Origin: CAVRXT01 sp049644285
Lineage (GTDB): Bacteria; Acidobacteriota; Terriglobia; Acidiferrales; UBA7541
Direction: 5' to 3'
Assembly: GCA_049644285.1 (NCBI GenBank)
Contig: JBARRP010000347.1
Span: 56,152 to 120,151 of the forward strand
Length of the DNA: 64,000 nucleotides
This document shows, in pieces, positions 33,258 through 42,508 of the stretch (positions are counted from its first letter, which is position 1; each line of letters opens with the position of its first letter). The notes beneath the pieces were generated by a model. That model had not been told where the DNA came from, ran no database searches, and was given only the letters and a program-made list of their open reading frames with translations. Made by a program: the position numbers and the translations under genes.

Positions 33258-34634
33258 ATGGCAATGTGGCGTAATGTCCTGTTCTGTTTTTGCAGCGTGG
33301 CGCTGACTGCGGCGGCAGGTGCGCAGCAGTGGAAGGCGCCCACCTCGATGAAAAAACTCGCGAACGGCTTGACGGTGGTGATTTCGGAAGACCACTCCGC
33401 GCCCACATTTGGGCTATGCATCACTTACGGCATAGGCGCGCGGCTTGAACCCGTCGGCCGCAGCGGATTTGCGCATCTCTTCGAACACATGATGTTCGAG
33501 GGCACCCCGGTTGCTCCCAAGGGAGTGTTCGATCGCGTCATCGAGGGAGGCGGCGGATTCAACAACGGCGACACCCACTACGATTACACCGAGTACATCG
33601 AATCGGCCCCCATTTCCGCGCTCGAGCCCATCCTCTGGCTCGAGGCCGATCGTATGAAGACGCTCGATTTTTCCACGAAGAATCTCGATAACCAGCGTAA
33701 CGTGGTCGAGGAAGAAGTCCGGGTCAACGTTTTCAACCAGCCGTACGCGCAATTCTTCGATCTGGATATGTATCAGAAGGCGTTCGACACCTATCCCAAC
33801 AACCATAACGCGTATGGAGACTTCAAAGACCTCGAAGCGGCCAATATCGGCGACGTCCGGCACTTCTACGAACAGTATTACGCTCCCAACAACGCGGTCC
33901 TCGCCATCGTGGGCGATGTCAAGGCCGACGAAGGTTTCGCCTTCGCGGAGAAGCATTTCGCCGCGCTTGCGTCGCGGCCAACGCCGGCTCGTCCGGATGT
34001 CGCCGAACCCACGCAAAAGGTGGAGCGCCGCATTCAGCAAACAGACAAACTAGCCAGCCTGCCGGCACTGGCGATTGGCTACCGGGTGGCGCCGCGCCAA
34101 TCGCGCGACGCGATTGTAGGAGCGGTGGCCGGCGAGCTCCTTCACAATGGGCAGGCCTCGCGCCTCTATCAGGCGCTCGTCAAAGAGAAGCAAGTGGCGC
34201 TTTCTGTGGATGGCGGCGCAGACTGGCCCGAAGGGAATGCGTTCGACTATAACGGGCCAACGCTGCTGACCTCTTTCGTTGTTTACCCGCAGAGCGCAAC
34301 CGAGGAAAAGGTCGTTTCCGCGTACGACGCGGTTATCGCCGACCTCTCAAAATCCGGGCCTTCCGCGAAAGAGCTGGAGCGCGTTATCGCCAAAATGCGC
34401 TCCGACTGGTACGGGCAATTGGAAATTCCCATCAGCCGGGCCTCGGCCCTCGCCCATGCAGTTCTGTTCGACGGAGACTTCGAGAGTGTCTACACGCTGC
34501 CGGATGAGTTGGCCCAGGTGACGCCGGACGAAGTCCGCGCATTTGCCGCGAAGTATTTGGTGAAGCCGAACCGGACGATCATCAATCGCGTGCCTACACC
34601 CGAAGAAAAGGCAACCAAGCAAGCCGGCAACTGA
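33258..34634 (+). CDS. Secreted M16 zinc peptidase (catalytic type)
   Basis: A 458-residue protein with a signal peptide (MAMWRNVLFCFC..., cleavage near AGA-Q). The inverted zinc motif is H-L-F-E-H (~72-76) with the third ligand in V-V-E-E-E-V-R. F-N-N-G-D-T-H-Y-D-Y is typical of the active half. The second half is the inactive paired M16_C domain. It is homologous along its length to the next gene. Together with the M16 partner at 36203 it probably forms a two-subunit periplasmic protease similar in design to mitochondrial processing peptidase. ATG 33258 is the first in frame; the ribosome site is weak. Confidence 0.92.
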   Translation: MAMWRNVLFCFCSVALTAAAGAQQWKAPTSMKKLANGLTVVISEDHSAPTFGLCITYGIGARLEPVGRSGFAHLFEHMMFEGTPVAPKGVFDRVIEGGGGFNNGDTHYDYTEYIESAPISALEPILWLEADRMKTLDFSTKNLDNQRNVVEEEVRVNVFNQPYAQFFDLDMYQKAFDTYPNNHNAYGDFKDLEAANIGDVRHFYEQYYAPNNAVLAIVGDVKADEGFAFAEKHFAALASRPTPARPDVAEPTQKVERRIQQTDKLASLPALAIGYRVAPRQSRDAIVGAVAGELLHNGQASRLYQALVKEKQVALSVDGGADWPEGNAFDYNGPTLLTSFVVYPQSATEEKVVSAYDAVIADLSKSGPSAKELERVIAKMRSDWYGQLEIPISRASALAHAVLFDGDFESVYTLPDELAQVTPDEVRAFAAKYLVKPNRTIINRVPTPEEKATKQAGN

Positions 34635-34721
34635 GTGTGAAGAATGAGCTCTGGAACGACCTAAGACGTTGGACGCTGAGAAAATCGCGGCTTGAGTCTC
34701 AACCCAGGCACGGGCAACGGT

Positions 34722-34758
34722 GAGATCCTTCGGAGCGAATCGCGCTCCTCAGGATGAC
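34722..34758. repeat. Intergenic GAGATCCTTCG...GAGGATGAC repeat
   Basis: A palindrome-like unit (TGAGATCCTTCGGAGCGAAT ... CTCAGGATGAC) related in design to copies at 51805, 58311, 59428 and 62571: a GTCAT(C/T)C...GAAGCGAGG core with complementary arms. Confidence 0.4.
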
Positions 34759-34824
34759 ACCTTGTTTTCAACCGGAATGCTCGTGACACGGCGACGACAC
34801 TTGTGATTGCTGAAAGGCCGCATC

Positions 34825-36206
34825 ATGATCCGATCGCGTTGCTTGTTTTTCGTGGTCTCCGCTCTCGCGCTTGCTGCGCCGGCGGGTGCCCAGCAGTGGA
34901 AAGCACCCACGGTGATGAAGAAACTTTCGAATGGGCTCACCGTGGTCGTCTCGGAAGACCATTCGGCGCCCACCTTCGGCTTGTGCGTCAGCTACGGAAT
35001 CGGATTCCGCTTGGAGCCGGAGGGCCGCACCGGCTTCGCCCACCTGTTCGAACACATGATGTTTGAAGGCACGCCGACGGCGCCCAAAGGCGTATTCGAC
35101 CGCGTCATCGAAGGCGGCGGGGGCTTCAACAACGGCGATACTCGATACGACTTCACCGAGTACATCGAATCCGGCCCTATTTCAGGCCTCGAAGCAGTTC
35201 TGTGGCTCGAGGCCGACCGCATGAAGACCCTGGATTTTTCGCCCAAGAACCTCGAGAACCAGCGCAAGGTCGTCGAAGAGGAAGTGCGGGTGAACGTGCT
35301 CAACAGTCCGTACGGGTTGTTCTTCGCAATCGATCTTCCCGGCAAGGCCTTCGACACCTATCCCAACGCCCACAATTTCTACGGAGAATTCAAGGATCTG
35401 GACGCGGCGCGCATCGAAGATGTGCAGCGCTTCTACGAGCAATACTACGCGCCCAACAATGCTGTTCTGGCCGTCGTCGGCGACCTCAACCCGATGAAGT
35501 TTTCGAGAGGGTCGAGAAGTATTTCGGCGCGCTCGCAGCCCGGCGGACACCGCCTCGGCCCGACGTCTCCGAGCAGCCGCAGACCTCGGAACGCAAGAGC
35601 GGAGAAACCGACAAGCTGGCGAAAGTGCCGGCGCTGGCCATCGGCTACCGCGTCGCCCCGCGGCATTCACCGGAAGAGTTTGTGGGTGCCGTTACCGGCG
35701 AGCTGCTGCACAACGGCCAGGCCTCGCGGCTGTATCAGGCGCTCGTCAAGGACAAGCAGGTGGCCCTCTCGGTGGATGGCGGTGTGAACTGGCCGCTCGG
35801 CGCCTCTTTCGAATACAACGGGCCGACGCTGATGACTTCCTTCATTGTTTATCCGCCGAACGTCACTCAGGAGCAGGTCCTGGCGGCTTACGACTCCGAT
35901 GTCAAGGCTCTCGCCCAGAAGGGCCCTTCCAAGGCGGACCTCGAGCGGGTGGTTTCGAAAATGCGCTCGGACTGGTATGGCCAGCTCGAAATTCCGATTA
36001 GCCGTGCTTCCGCGCTTTCGCACACTGTGCTCTTCGACGGCAATTTCGACAGGGTTTATCAGATCCCTGACGATCTCGCTAAAGTGACGCCCGATCAGGT
36101 CCGCGCGTTCGCCGCGAAGTATCTCGTGAATACCAATCGAACCATCATCAATCGCGTACCCGCGCCGGAAGAGAAGGGCGCCGCGAAACAGGGAGGCGCA
36201 CAATGA
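34825..36206 (+). pseudogene. Second catalytic-type M16 peptidase, with one frameshift
   Basis: Close paralogue of the gene before it: signal peptide from ATG 34825, H-L-F-E-H zinc motif, V-V-E-E-E-V-R. The frame breaks near 35490-35493, where G-D-L-N-P should continue as D-E-V-F-E-R-V-E-K-Y-F but is out of register by one base inside CCCGATG. The downstream frame then runs intact to 36206 with E-L-L-H-N-G-Q-A-S-R and Y-L-V-N-T-N-R-T. Repaired length is about 460 residues. Either a recent inactivation or a sequencing error; the rest is well preserved. The stop overlaps the next gene by ATGA. Confidence 0.8.
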
Positions 36207-37612
36207 AAGCCTTAAAGATTCTTGCCGCAATCGTCTTATCGGCGTCGTGCGCTCTTGCGCAGAAAGAGACGCCGCTGCCGAAGGATCTGCCGCCTTATGG
36301 TCCGGAGAAGCCGCTCCAGGCCCCCAACGTCAAAGCCGCGAAGCTGGATAACGGACTGACTGTCTGGTTGGTTCCTGAGCCCGGCTTTCCCAAGATCGCG
36401 TTCGCTGTCGCGGTGCGCGGCGGCTTGGCTGCCGATCCGCCCGACCGGCCGGGAATCTCGGAGCTGCTGGCGAACACAATCGATCAAGGAACGAAATCGC
36501 GCACCGCCAAGCAGATTGCCGAGGAAATTCAGGCCGCCGGCGGGGACATTGCCGCGAACGCCGGCAGGGATTCCGTGGTTGTCACCGCCGGCGTTCTCTC
36601 TTGGAAGGCGGATGCAGCCCTCACCGTTCTTTCCGACATTCTCCTCAACGCATCGTTTCCGGATAACGAGGTTGCGCTGGCCAAGCGAAACCTGGCCGAT
36701 TCCCTGCGCCAACGCGAATCCGAGCCTTCCTTCCTCGCCACTCGCGCCATGGCCAAGGTGCTCTTCGTCGATAACCCGTATTATGTGGTTGCTCCGACGC
36801 AAGACTCCGTCGAGAAAGCCACGCCCGAGGAACTGCGAAAGATTTTTGCGCAACGGTTCCGCCCGGATCAGGCCCTGCTCGTGGCCGTCGGGGATTTCGA
36901 TCCGGCCAAAATGACCGACTTGGTTCGCGCGAAGTTCGGAGGCTGGACTGCCCCCGGCGGTGCCCCGGTCGCAGCCACGCCAAAGCCGGCGACCGCGCCG
37001 CCCCATACGGTTTTTCTTGTTTCGCGGCCGGGCTCGGTGCAAACAACGCTCGAATTCGGGACCTTCGGTCCCTTGCGCAGTGATCCCGATTATGAAGCAG
37101 TCGACGTGGCCAATGCGATCTATGGAGCCATGTTCAGTTCGCGGCTGATTACGAACATTCGCGAAGACAAGGGTTACACCTATTCGCCTTTCTCTGCGGT
37201 TCAGCCCTTCCGCCAAGCCGGAATTCTGTACACGCGCGCCGATGTCCGCAATGAGGTCACCGGGCCGAGCTTCAATGAAATTTCCTACGAGCTAAACCGC
37301 ATGGCCACAACCAGCCCGACCGATGAAGAATTGAGCAAGGCGAAGCGATATCTTGTAGGCGTCGAAGCCATTCAGTTGCAGGCCCGCGCCGCGGTGGCCA
37401 ACGAGCTTGCCGGTCTGTGGGTGAACGGGTTGCCGCCTGAGGAGATTGGCACCTACGGCCAGAAGGTGGCGAGCACGACTGCCGCTGATGTTGATGACGT
37501 CGGGCGCAAATATCTTCCCGCATCACGCACCGCCATCATCGCCGTGGGCGAGGAAAAGGTTGTCCGCGACGCTCTCGCGCCCTTCGGCCTTACCATACAG
37601 CCCGCGCCGTAG
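36203..37612 (+). CDS. Secreted M16-like protein lacking the zinc motif (non-catalytic partner)
   Basis: A 469-residue protein with a signal peptide (MKALKILAAIVLSAS..., cleavage near ALA-Q). In the position of HxxEH it has I-S-E-L-L-A-N-T-I-D, so no zinc site. It keeps the R-L-I-T-N-I-R-E-D-K-G-Y-T-Y-S segment, the Arg/Tyr pair important for substrate binding in paired M16 proteins. In bacteria and mitochondria such subunits pair with a catalytic HxxEH subunit. The ATGA overlap with the upstream catalytic gene supports a heterodimer made from one transcript. Confidence 0.88.
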   Translation: MKALKILAAIVLSASCALAQKETPLPKDLPPYGPEKPLQAPNVKAAKLDNGLTVWLVPEPGFPKIAFAVAVRGGLAADPPDRPGISELLANTIDQGTKSRTAKQIAEEIQAAGGDIAANAGRDSVVVTAGVLSWKADAALTVLSDILLNASFPDNEVALAKRNLADSLRQRESEPSFLATRAMAKVLFVDNPYYVVAPTQDSVEKATPEELRKIFAQRFRPDQALLVAVGDFDPAKMTDLVRAKFGGWTAPGGAPVAATPKPATAPPHTVFLVSRPGSVQTTLEFGTFGPLRSDPDYEAVDVANAIYGAMFSSRLITNIREDKGYTYSPFSAVQPFRQAGILYTRADVRNEVTGPSFNEISYELNRMATTSPTDEELSKAKRYLVGVEAIQLQARAAVANELAGLWVNGLPPEEIGTYGQKVASTTAADVDDVGRKYLPASRTAIIAVGEEKVVRDALAPFGLTIQPAP

Positions 37613-37739
37613 ATTTCCTGCCGCGCCGCAGACCGATAGCGTCGCCAATCTGTTCGTGACGTCCGCGATGTATTCGCTCGCTTTGCCGCTCCACTGCCGT
37701 TGAGCGGCATATTACAATCAGCTTCCAGCCCAAACAGCC

Positions 37740-39612
37740 ATGCAAGCTCAAGAGAGGGCGATTCTCGCAGGATTGCTGGCGATACTCGCGCTGGCGGCCG
37801 TCGGCTTTGTCCTCACCAGCAATCACGGTAATGCGGTTCCCCTCAAGAACCCGGCACTCAGCGCACAGACGACCTTGGTCGATCAAAGCCCCTTGCAAAC
37901 GGCCCAGAAACTTGCGTGGCTGGCGGTAACGCCCGAAGAGCAGGAATTTGCCCAGGAAGCGCTGCGGCTGGGCGACCGCGAGGTGGACCAAGCGTTCACC
38001 TCGGCGCTGCGAATCGTCACCCTGCATCCTCCGAAGCTTTCTCCGGAGGCGCGCGAACTCTCCACCCGGGTGAAGCAAGTCGAAGCGGGCGTAAAAACTC
38101 TGCAGGACGAGGTTACGCGGCTGACCGCATTGGTTGCGAAGGCCCCCGATGACAAGAAGGAAAACCTCCAGCAGCAGCTCGAATTGGCCAACGCCCAGTT
38201 GGACCAAGGACGAGTTGGACGACGCCCGCCAGGACTTGATCCGCGCCGGGGGCGACCCTCAAAGCGCCATTGAGCACGAACGCGATGAACACGAAGCCTC
38301 GATGGCGCATTCGGGCGGTGGCGGCGCTCCCGGCTCCGCACCAAGTGGCGCGAGCGCAACCTATCAGACGACGACCTCAGGCAGCGCCATCGCACAATTC
38401 CGTGGCTGGAGTGAGCTCAACGCGAAACAAAAGCAGTTGCGCCAAGCTCAGCAGGACGCCCTCGAGGGCGCCGCCGCTCTCTCGAAGAACCATGATGCCC
38501 TCGAAGAAGAAGTCAAACAGGAGAAGGCTGAGAAAACAGCGCTGGCGGAGAAGGCCAAAGCCAGTTTTGAGGGCGGCGCGGCCACGACTGGCGGCGGGCG
38601 GAACGAGGCGGCTGCCGCGGCCTTGGCAGCGGTCCAGCACCTGAACGAGAATCAGAAGAACCTCGCCGAATTTGACAAGCGCATCCTGAATGAACGGGGG
38701 CTGGCCGATGCCTACGGAAAATGGATCGCCTACGTCAAGACTCGCCAGCGGGCCTTTCTCCACGGGCTGATTCTGTGCGCGGCCGTCATTCTGCTGATCG
38801 CTCTGCTCGTCATAATCTCCGAATCAGCGCTTGAACGATTTTTCGCGCGCCTCGCGCCGGAACGCAAGCGCTTGCACACGATGTATTCCGTTATCCGATT
38901 TTCGACGCGGGCCGCCGGGTTGGCGTTGGTCCCCCTCGTGATTTTCGGGTTGCCGAATCAGCTCGCGACCGTGCTGGCGCTGGCGGGCGCGGGCCTCACC
39001 GTAGTGATGAAGGACTTCATCGTCGGCTTCTTTGGCTGGTTCGTCTTGATGGGCCGCAACGGCATCAGTCCGGGTGACTGGGTGGAAATCAACGGCGTCA
39101 GCGGCGAAGTGCTCGAAGTCGGACTGATGTACACGGTTCTGCTGGAGACGGGAAGTTGGTCCGACGCAGGTCATCCGACCGGTCGCAAGGTGACGTTCGT
39201 CAACAGCTATGCCATCGAAGGCCACTACTTCAATTTTTCGACGGCCGGCCAATGGCTCTGGGATGAGTTGCAGGTTCAGGTTGATTCTGGCACCGATCCT
39301 TACCCGATCGCCGAAGCGATTCAGAAGATGGTTGCTGAAGAGACGGAGTCCGCCGCGCGAGAAGCGGAGAAGGAATGGCAGCGCGTTACGCCCGCCTACA
39401 AACTGCGTCCCTTCTCAGCGGCGCCCTCGATGAGTGTGCGTCCGACGGGCGGGGGCGTGCTCGTCACCGTCCGCTATCTGACGCAGGCTCACGAGCGCCA
39501 CGAAGTCCGCGCGCGCCTCTATCGCGCCGTCGTCGAACTCCTCCACCGCAAGAAAACTCCTCAGGCCGCACGGCCTAAGAAAACCGAGCACCCCGTCGCC
39601 GAGCGAGGATGA
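37740..39612 (+). pseudogene. MscS-family mechanosensitive channel with one frameshift
   Basis: ATG 37740 begins a hydrophobic helix (A-I-L-A-G-L-L-A-I-L-A-L-A-A-V) and a long coiled-coil region. Near 38205-38211 the frame slips one base: Q-L-D-Q should continue as D-E-L-D-D-A-R-Q-D-L. The second frame then runs to 39612 with more coiled coil, about three membrane helices (~38755-39055), the conserved pore-lining helix rich in Gly/Ala (A-L-A-G-A-G-L-T-V-V) and the beta domain (S-P-G-D-W-V-E-I-N-G-V-S-G-E-V). Repaired length is about 620 residues. MscS channels release osmolytes on hypo-osmotic shock. Whether it is really broken depends on read support. Confidence 0.78.
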
Positions 39613-39654
39613 GGGTGTTGGGGCTATACTGAAATTACCCCTTCAGGAGCGCGT

Positions 39655-40299
39655 GTGGACGACCTCGGGATACTGATCCTTGACGACGAATTAGAGAGCC
39701 AGAAAGCCCTTCGCCATGTGCTGGACGCGGAGGGTTGGAAGATTCATGTGGTTCCTTTGGGGAGCCAGGCGCTGATCGAGATTGCCAGCGGCAAGTGGAC
39801 GCTCGTGATTGCCAATGTGGCCCTCACCGACCTCCACGGTCCGGTTTTTACCACTTTGAAGGAATTGGCACAGGCAAGCTTCGACTCGAACACCCCGGCT
39901 GGCGAGCCGGGCGCCGAAGGACGCCGGCAAATCCGCGTTCTCTTTCTCGTCCCTGCTCTGGCGGCCAAGGAGACAGTGCCGACCCTTGAACGCGAGGGGC
40001 TCCCCTATTCGCTCAAGCCCTACCATCTCCACGATTTCCTGGAAAAGATCAGTGACCTCCTCCTCGAGGCCGGCGCCATCCCGAGTCCCATCCGCAGCGT
40101 CAACTTGGGATTGTCGGGAAGCCAGCGCCGCCAGAAAGAGCGTCGAGCAGGCCGCGAACGCCGCCGCACCACCATGTTCGCCTCGCGCGAGGACTACCAG
40201 ATGACCGAAGAAGAGATCAACGAGTACGAGCGCCACGAAGAAGAAGAGCGCAAAAAGAAAGAAAAAGAAAAGGAAAAGAAAGAGCCCGAGTTTCTCTAG
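39655..40299 (+). CDS. Pseudo-receiver protein with Glu/Lys-rich tail
   Basis: A 214-residue protein starting with GTG 39655 behind CAGGAGCG. Residues 1-130 look like a receiver domain: I-L-D-D-E acidic pair at ~8-11 and the conserved Lys in Y-S-L-K-P-Y. The phosphoacceptor strand reads L-V-I-A-N-V, with Asn where Asp is normal, so phosphorylation is unlikely. A basic segment follows (R-R-Q-K-E-R-R-A-G-R-E-R-R-R), then a long E/K tail (~185-214). It may be a docking or assembly protein that adopts a receiver fold. A TATACT box lies at 39625-39630; the MscS gene ends 42 bp upstream. Confidence 0.65.
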   Translation: MDDLGILILDDELESQKALRHVLDAEGWKIHVVPLGSQALIEIASGKWTLVIANVALTDLHGPVFTTLKELAQASFDSNTPAGEPGAEGRRQIRVLFLVPALAAKETVPTLEREGLPYSLKPYHLHDFLEKISDLLLEAGAIPSPIRSVNLGLSGSQRRQKERRAGRERRRTTMFASREDYQMTEEEINEYERHEEEERKKKEKEKEKKEPEFL

Positions 40300-40333
40300 A
40301 CCAACCCCTGCGATTCACCACCTGCGGCCGTAG

Positions 40334-40355
40334 GGGCACGGCGCACGCCGTGCCC
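40334..40355. terminator. Hairpin of the GTAGGGGC repeat family, terminator position
   Basis: GGGCACGGC and GCCGTGCCC form a perfect 9-bp stem with a GCAC loop, 35 bp after the pseudo-receiver stop. It begins with the GTAGGG motif shared with other intergenic repeats, so it may be a repeat recruited as a terminator. Confidence 0.5.
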
Positions 40356-40507
40356 GGCGCCAATTCCGGCTGGGTATAAACAACCATCGTGATTTCCCTC
40401 GTGCGAGCCAGTCTGGAAAAACCTGCAAGAAAGTGACGCCCCCGCGTTCTCAGGTTAGGACAGCCGCATAAGGGGCGTCCGACGATTTCACGTCGCAGGA
40501 GGGCATC

Positions 40508-41680
40508 ATGAATGGCAGGCTTCGCAAGTTTCTTCAAGGCTGGGGCCCAGCGACCCTGGCAGTGCTGGGTGTCTCGATCGCTTTCATCGGTCTGGGTAAT
40601 CAGCCTTTCGGCGAGGGCAGAGTGGAGGCCGGGGGCTCAGACGGCTGGCGCGTGGCCGACGGCGTAACCTACGAGAACTTGACCGTCTTCCCGGTGGTCG
40701 CCACCAGCCGCGCCGACACGAGCGGATTCATTACGCTCGACGAAGCCCTTGCTTCTGGCGACGCCGTCGTTACCGAGGAAGGCAGCGAAATCCTCCGCCG
40801 CTCGCGTGATGGGCAAATGAGCGGCCGGCCAACGGTCTGGCAGGAGGGCGGCGCCCAGGTGAACCAGCTCGTGCTCTTCAACCGCGGCTCCAAGCCGCTC
40901 ATATTGCTCGCCGGCGAAATCGTCTCCGGCGGAAAACAGGATCGCATCGTGGGCAAAGACCGGGTGGTGCCGATCGGCGCAAAGCCTCTTCCGCTCGACG
41001 TCTTCTGCGTCGAGCACGGGCGCTGGGCGGAAGCATCGCCGAAGTTTGCCGCAGGCATGATGATGGTCCACCCAAGTGTTCGCGAAAAGGCAGCCGTCGA
41101 ACAGAATCAGGCCCGCGTGTGGGCTGCCGTGCGCGAGGGCACAACCGCTTCTCGAACACTGCGCTCGAACGGTTCGGCAGCGCCGCCGCAACTCAGCGAA
41201 GACTCGATCGTGTCCGCCATGGCAAGCGCCGCTCCGACGCAGTCGTATCGGAAAATCTATCAATCCCCTCAGGTAGGACGCTCCGTCGAGCCCTTTGCGC
41301 GCGAGATCGATAGACGCTTCCAGGCCGCCACGTCAAACCTGAAAGGTGAGCGCGTCGTCGGTGTTGTCGTCGCCTACGGCGGCGAAGTGGCGTGGTCAGA
41401 CGCCTTTGCCTCCGCACAACTCTTCGAGAAATATTGGCCGAAGCTGCTGCGTAGCTACGTTGTTGAGGCGGTGGCGCGACCCGCAACAAGCGAGCACGCG
41501 TCGCTGCGAGATGCGAGCGATTTTATGGTCTCGCTCGGCGGCCGCACGCGCGAGGAAAGCGAGCCGGGTGTGTATCGCTGGGTCGAGCGCACCGAGAGCG
41601 ATTATGCGGAAATCGAGCTCGAATCACTCTCGCCCAAACCCCTCACTCTGCATTGGCTCAAAGTCCTGCGCACCAATTGA
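40508..41680 (+). CDS. ARPP-1 domain (DUF6569-like) protein
   Basis: A 390-residue protein starting at ATG 40508 with GCAGGAGGGC upstream. An N-terminal hydrophobic stretch (A-T-L-A-V-L-G-V-S-I-A-F) is a signal or anchor. The rest matches the ARPP-1 pattern: Y-E-N-L-T-V-F-P-V, T-L-D-E-A-L, V-N-Q-L-V-L-F-N-R, L-L-A-G-E-I-V-S-G-G-K-Q-D-R and D-V-F-C-V-E-H-G-R-W. The family name comes from association with ARG-like/rhodanese-phosphatase genes. The activity is unknown; conserved His/Cys/Lys suggest a possible enzyme. It stands alone and ends at a hairpin shared with folK. Confidence 0.8.
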   Translation: MNGRLRKFLQGWGPATLAVLGVSIAFIGLGNQPFGEGRVEAGGSDGWRVADGVTYENLTVFPVVATSRADTSGFITLDEALASGDAVVTEEGSEILRRSRDGQMSGRPTVWQEGGAQVNQLVLFNRGSKPLILLAGEIVSGGKQDRIVGKDRVVPIGAKPLPLDVFCVEHGRWAEASPKFAAGMMMVHPSVREKAAVEQNQARVWAAVREGTTASRTLRSNGSAAPPQLSEDSIVSAMASAAPTQSYRKIYQSPQVGRSVEPFAREIDRRFQAATSNLKGERVVGVVVAYGGEVAWSDAFASAQLFEKYWPKLLRSYVVEAVARPATSEHASLRDASDFMVSLGGRTREESEPGVYRWVERTESDYAEIELESLSPKPLTLHWLKVLRTN

Positions 41681-41738
41681 GCGATGAGCTCACCCTGCAC
41701 TTGTAGCTCACCGCTTGCCCTGAGCTCTGCCGAAGGGT

Positions 41739-41767
41739 CCCGGCCCGACGATGTACGTCGGGCCGGG
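41739..41767. terminator. Strong bidirectional hairpin
   Basis: CCCGGCCCGACG and CGTCGGGCCGGG form a perfect 12-bp GC-rich stem around ATGTA. It lies between the convergent ARPP-1 gene (stop 41680) and folK (stop 41874). Confidence 0.6.
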
Positions 41768-41873
41768 CGTGAGGCTTTCTGCCCGCCGCGCACAATCCTT
41801 CGCACGCCCCGGTCTTGGCTGCTTTCGCTGGCGCGAAACCCGCCCAACACCGAGTGCCTACAGGTGAGCAGAA

Positions 41874-42368
41874 TCAACCGTCGGCCGTCCCCCACAAACG
41901 CACTTGGCTCCGGTCCGCCGTTTCCGCAAGAAGTTCCGCCACAGTTTTATTCTGAACCGGATGCCGCAGGGTGGGAGCAAGCTCGTTGAGTGGGACGAGC
42001 ACGAATCGGCGGCTGGTCAAACGCGGGTGGGGAATCTCCAGGTTGGAAAGATCAATAATGCTCGAGCCGTAGAAAAGAATATCCATATCGATCAGGCGCG
42101 GGCCACGCGGCACGCGGCGCCGCCGGCCCATCTCGCGCTCAATCCCGACCAGTGCCCGAAGCAGTTGCCGCGGCATCAAGTCCGTTTCCGCTTCGACCAC
42201 GGAGTTCAGAAACCACGGCTGCGCGCGCAAGTCCACCGGCTCCGTCTCATACACTGACGACTGCCGCGCCACCCGCACTCCGCGCCCTGGAAGCGCAGCG
42301 ATACCTCGTGCGAGATTTCCTGCGCGATCGCCCAGGTTCGAGCCCAGTGACAGGTAGATCGTCTTCAT
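41874..42368 (-). CDS. folK: 2-amino-4-hydroxy-6-hydroxymethyldihydropteridine pyrophosphokinase
   Basis: A 164-residue protein of normal HPPK length. HPPK transfers pyrophosphate from ATP to hydroxymethyldihydropterin in folate synthesis. Motifs are S-L-G-S-N-L-G-D-R at the start, Y-E-T-E-P-V, P-W-F-L-N-S-V-V and G-P-R-L-I-D-M-D-I-L-F-Y, which carries the two magnesium aspartates, then H-P-R-L-x-x-R-x-F-V-L-x-P-L. All key residues are present. Other folate genes are not adjacent. It lies in the same direction as ruvB/ruvA, 140 bp apart. Confidence 0.95.
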   Translation of the reverse strand: MKTIYLSLGSNLGDRAGNLARGIAALPGRGVRVARQSSVYETEPVDLRAQPWFLNSVVEAETDLMPRQLLRALVGIEREMGRRRRVPRGPRLIDMDILFYGSSIIDLSNLEIPHPRLTSRRFVLVPLNELAPTLRHPVQNKTVAELLAETADRSQVRLWGTADG

Positions 42369-42508
42369 CGACTTGTTTACAAGTCAAGGCCTTTATCCTT
42401 GACCGGGCTCTCCAAGCCGCTCCGTGCTATGCCCGCCGGTGCTGTAGCGGGATTTCCGGCGAAAACAGGCTAGAACTGGATGCGCTTCAAGAAGCCGACC
42501 ATAGTTGA

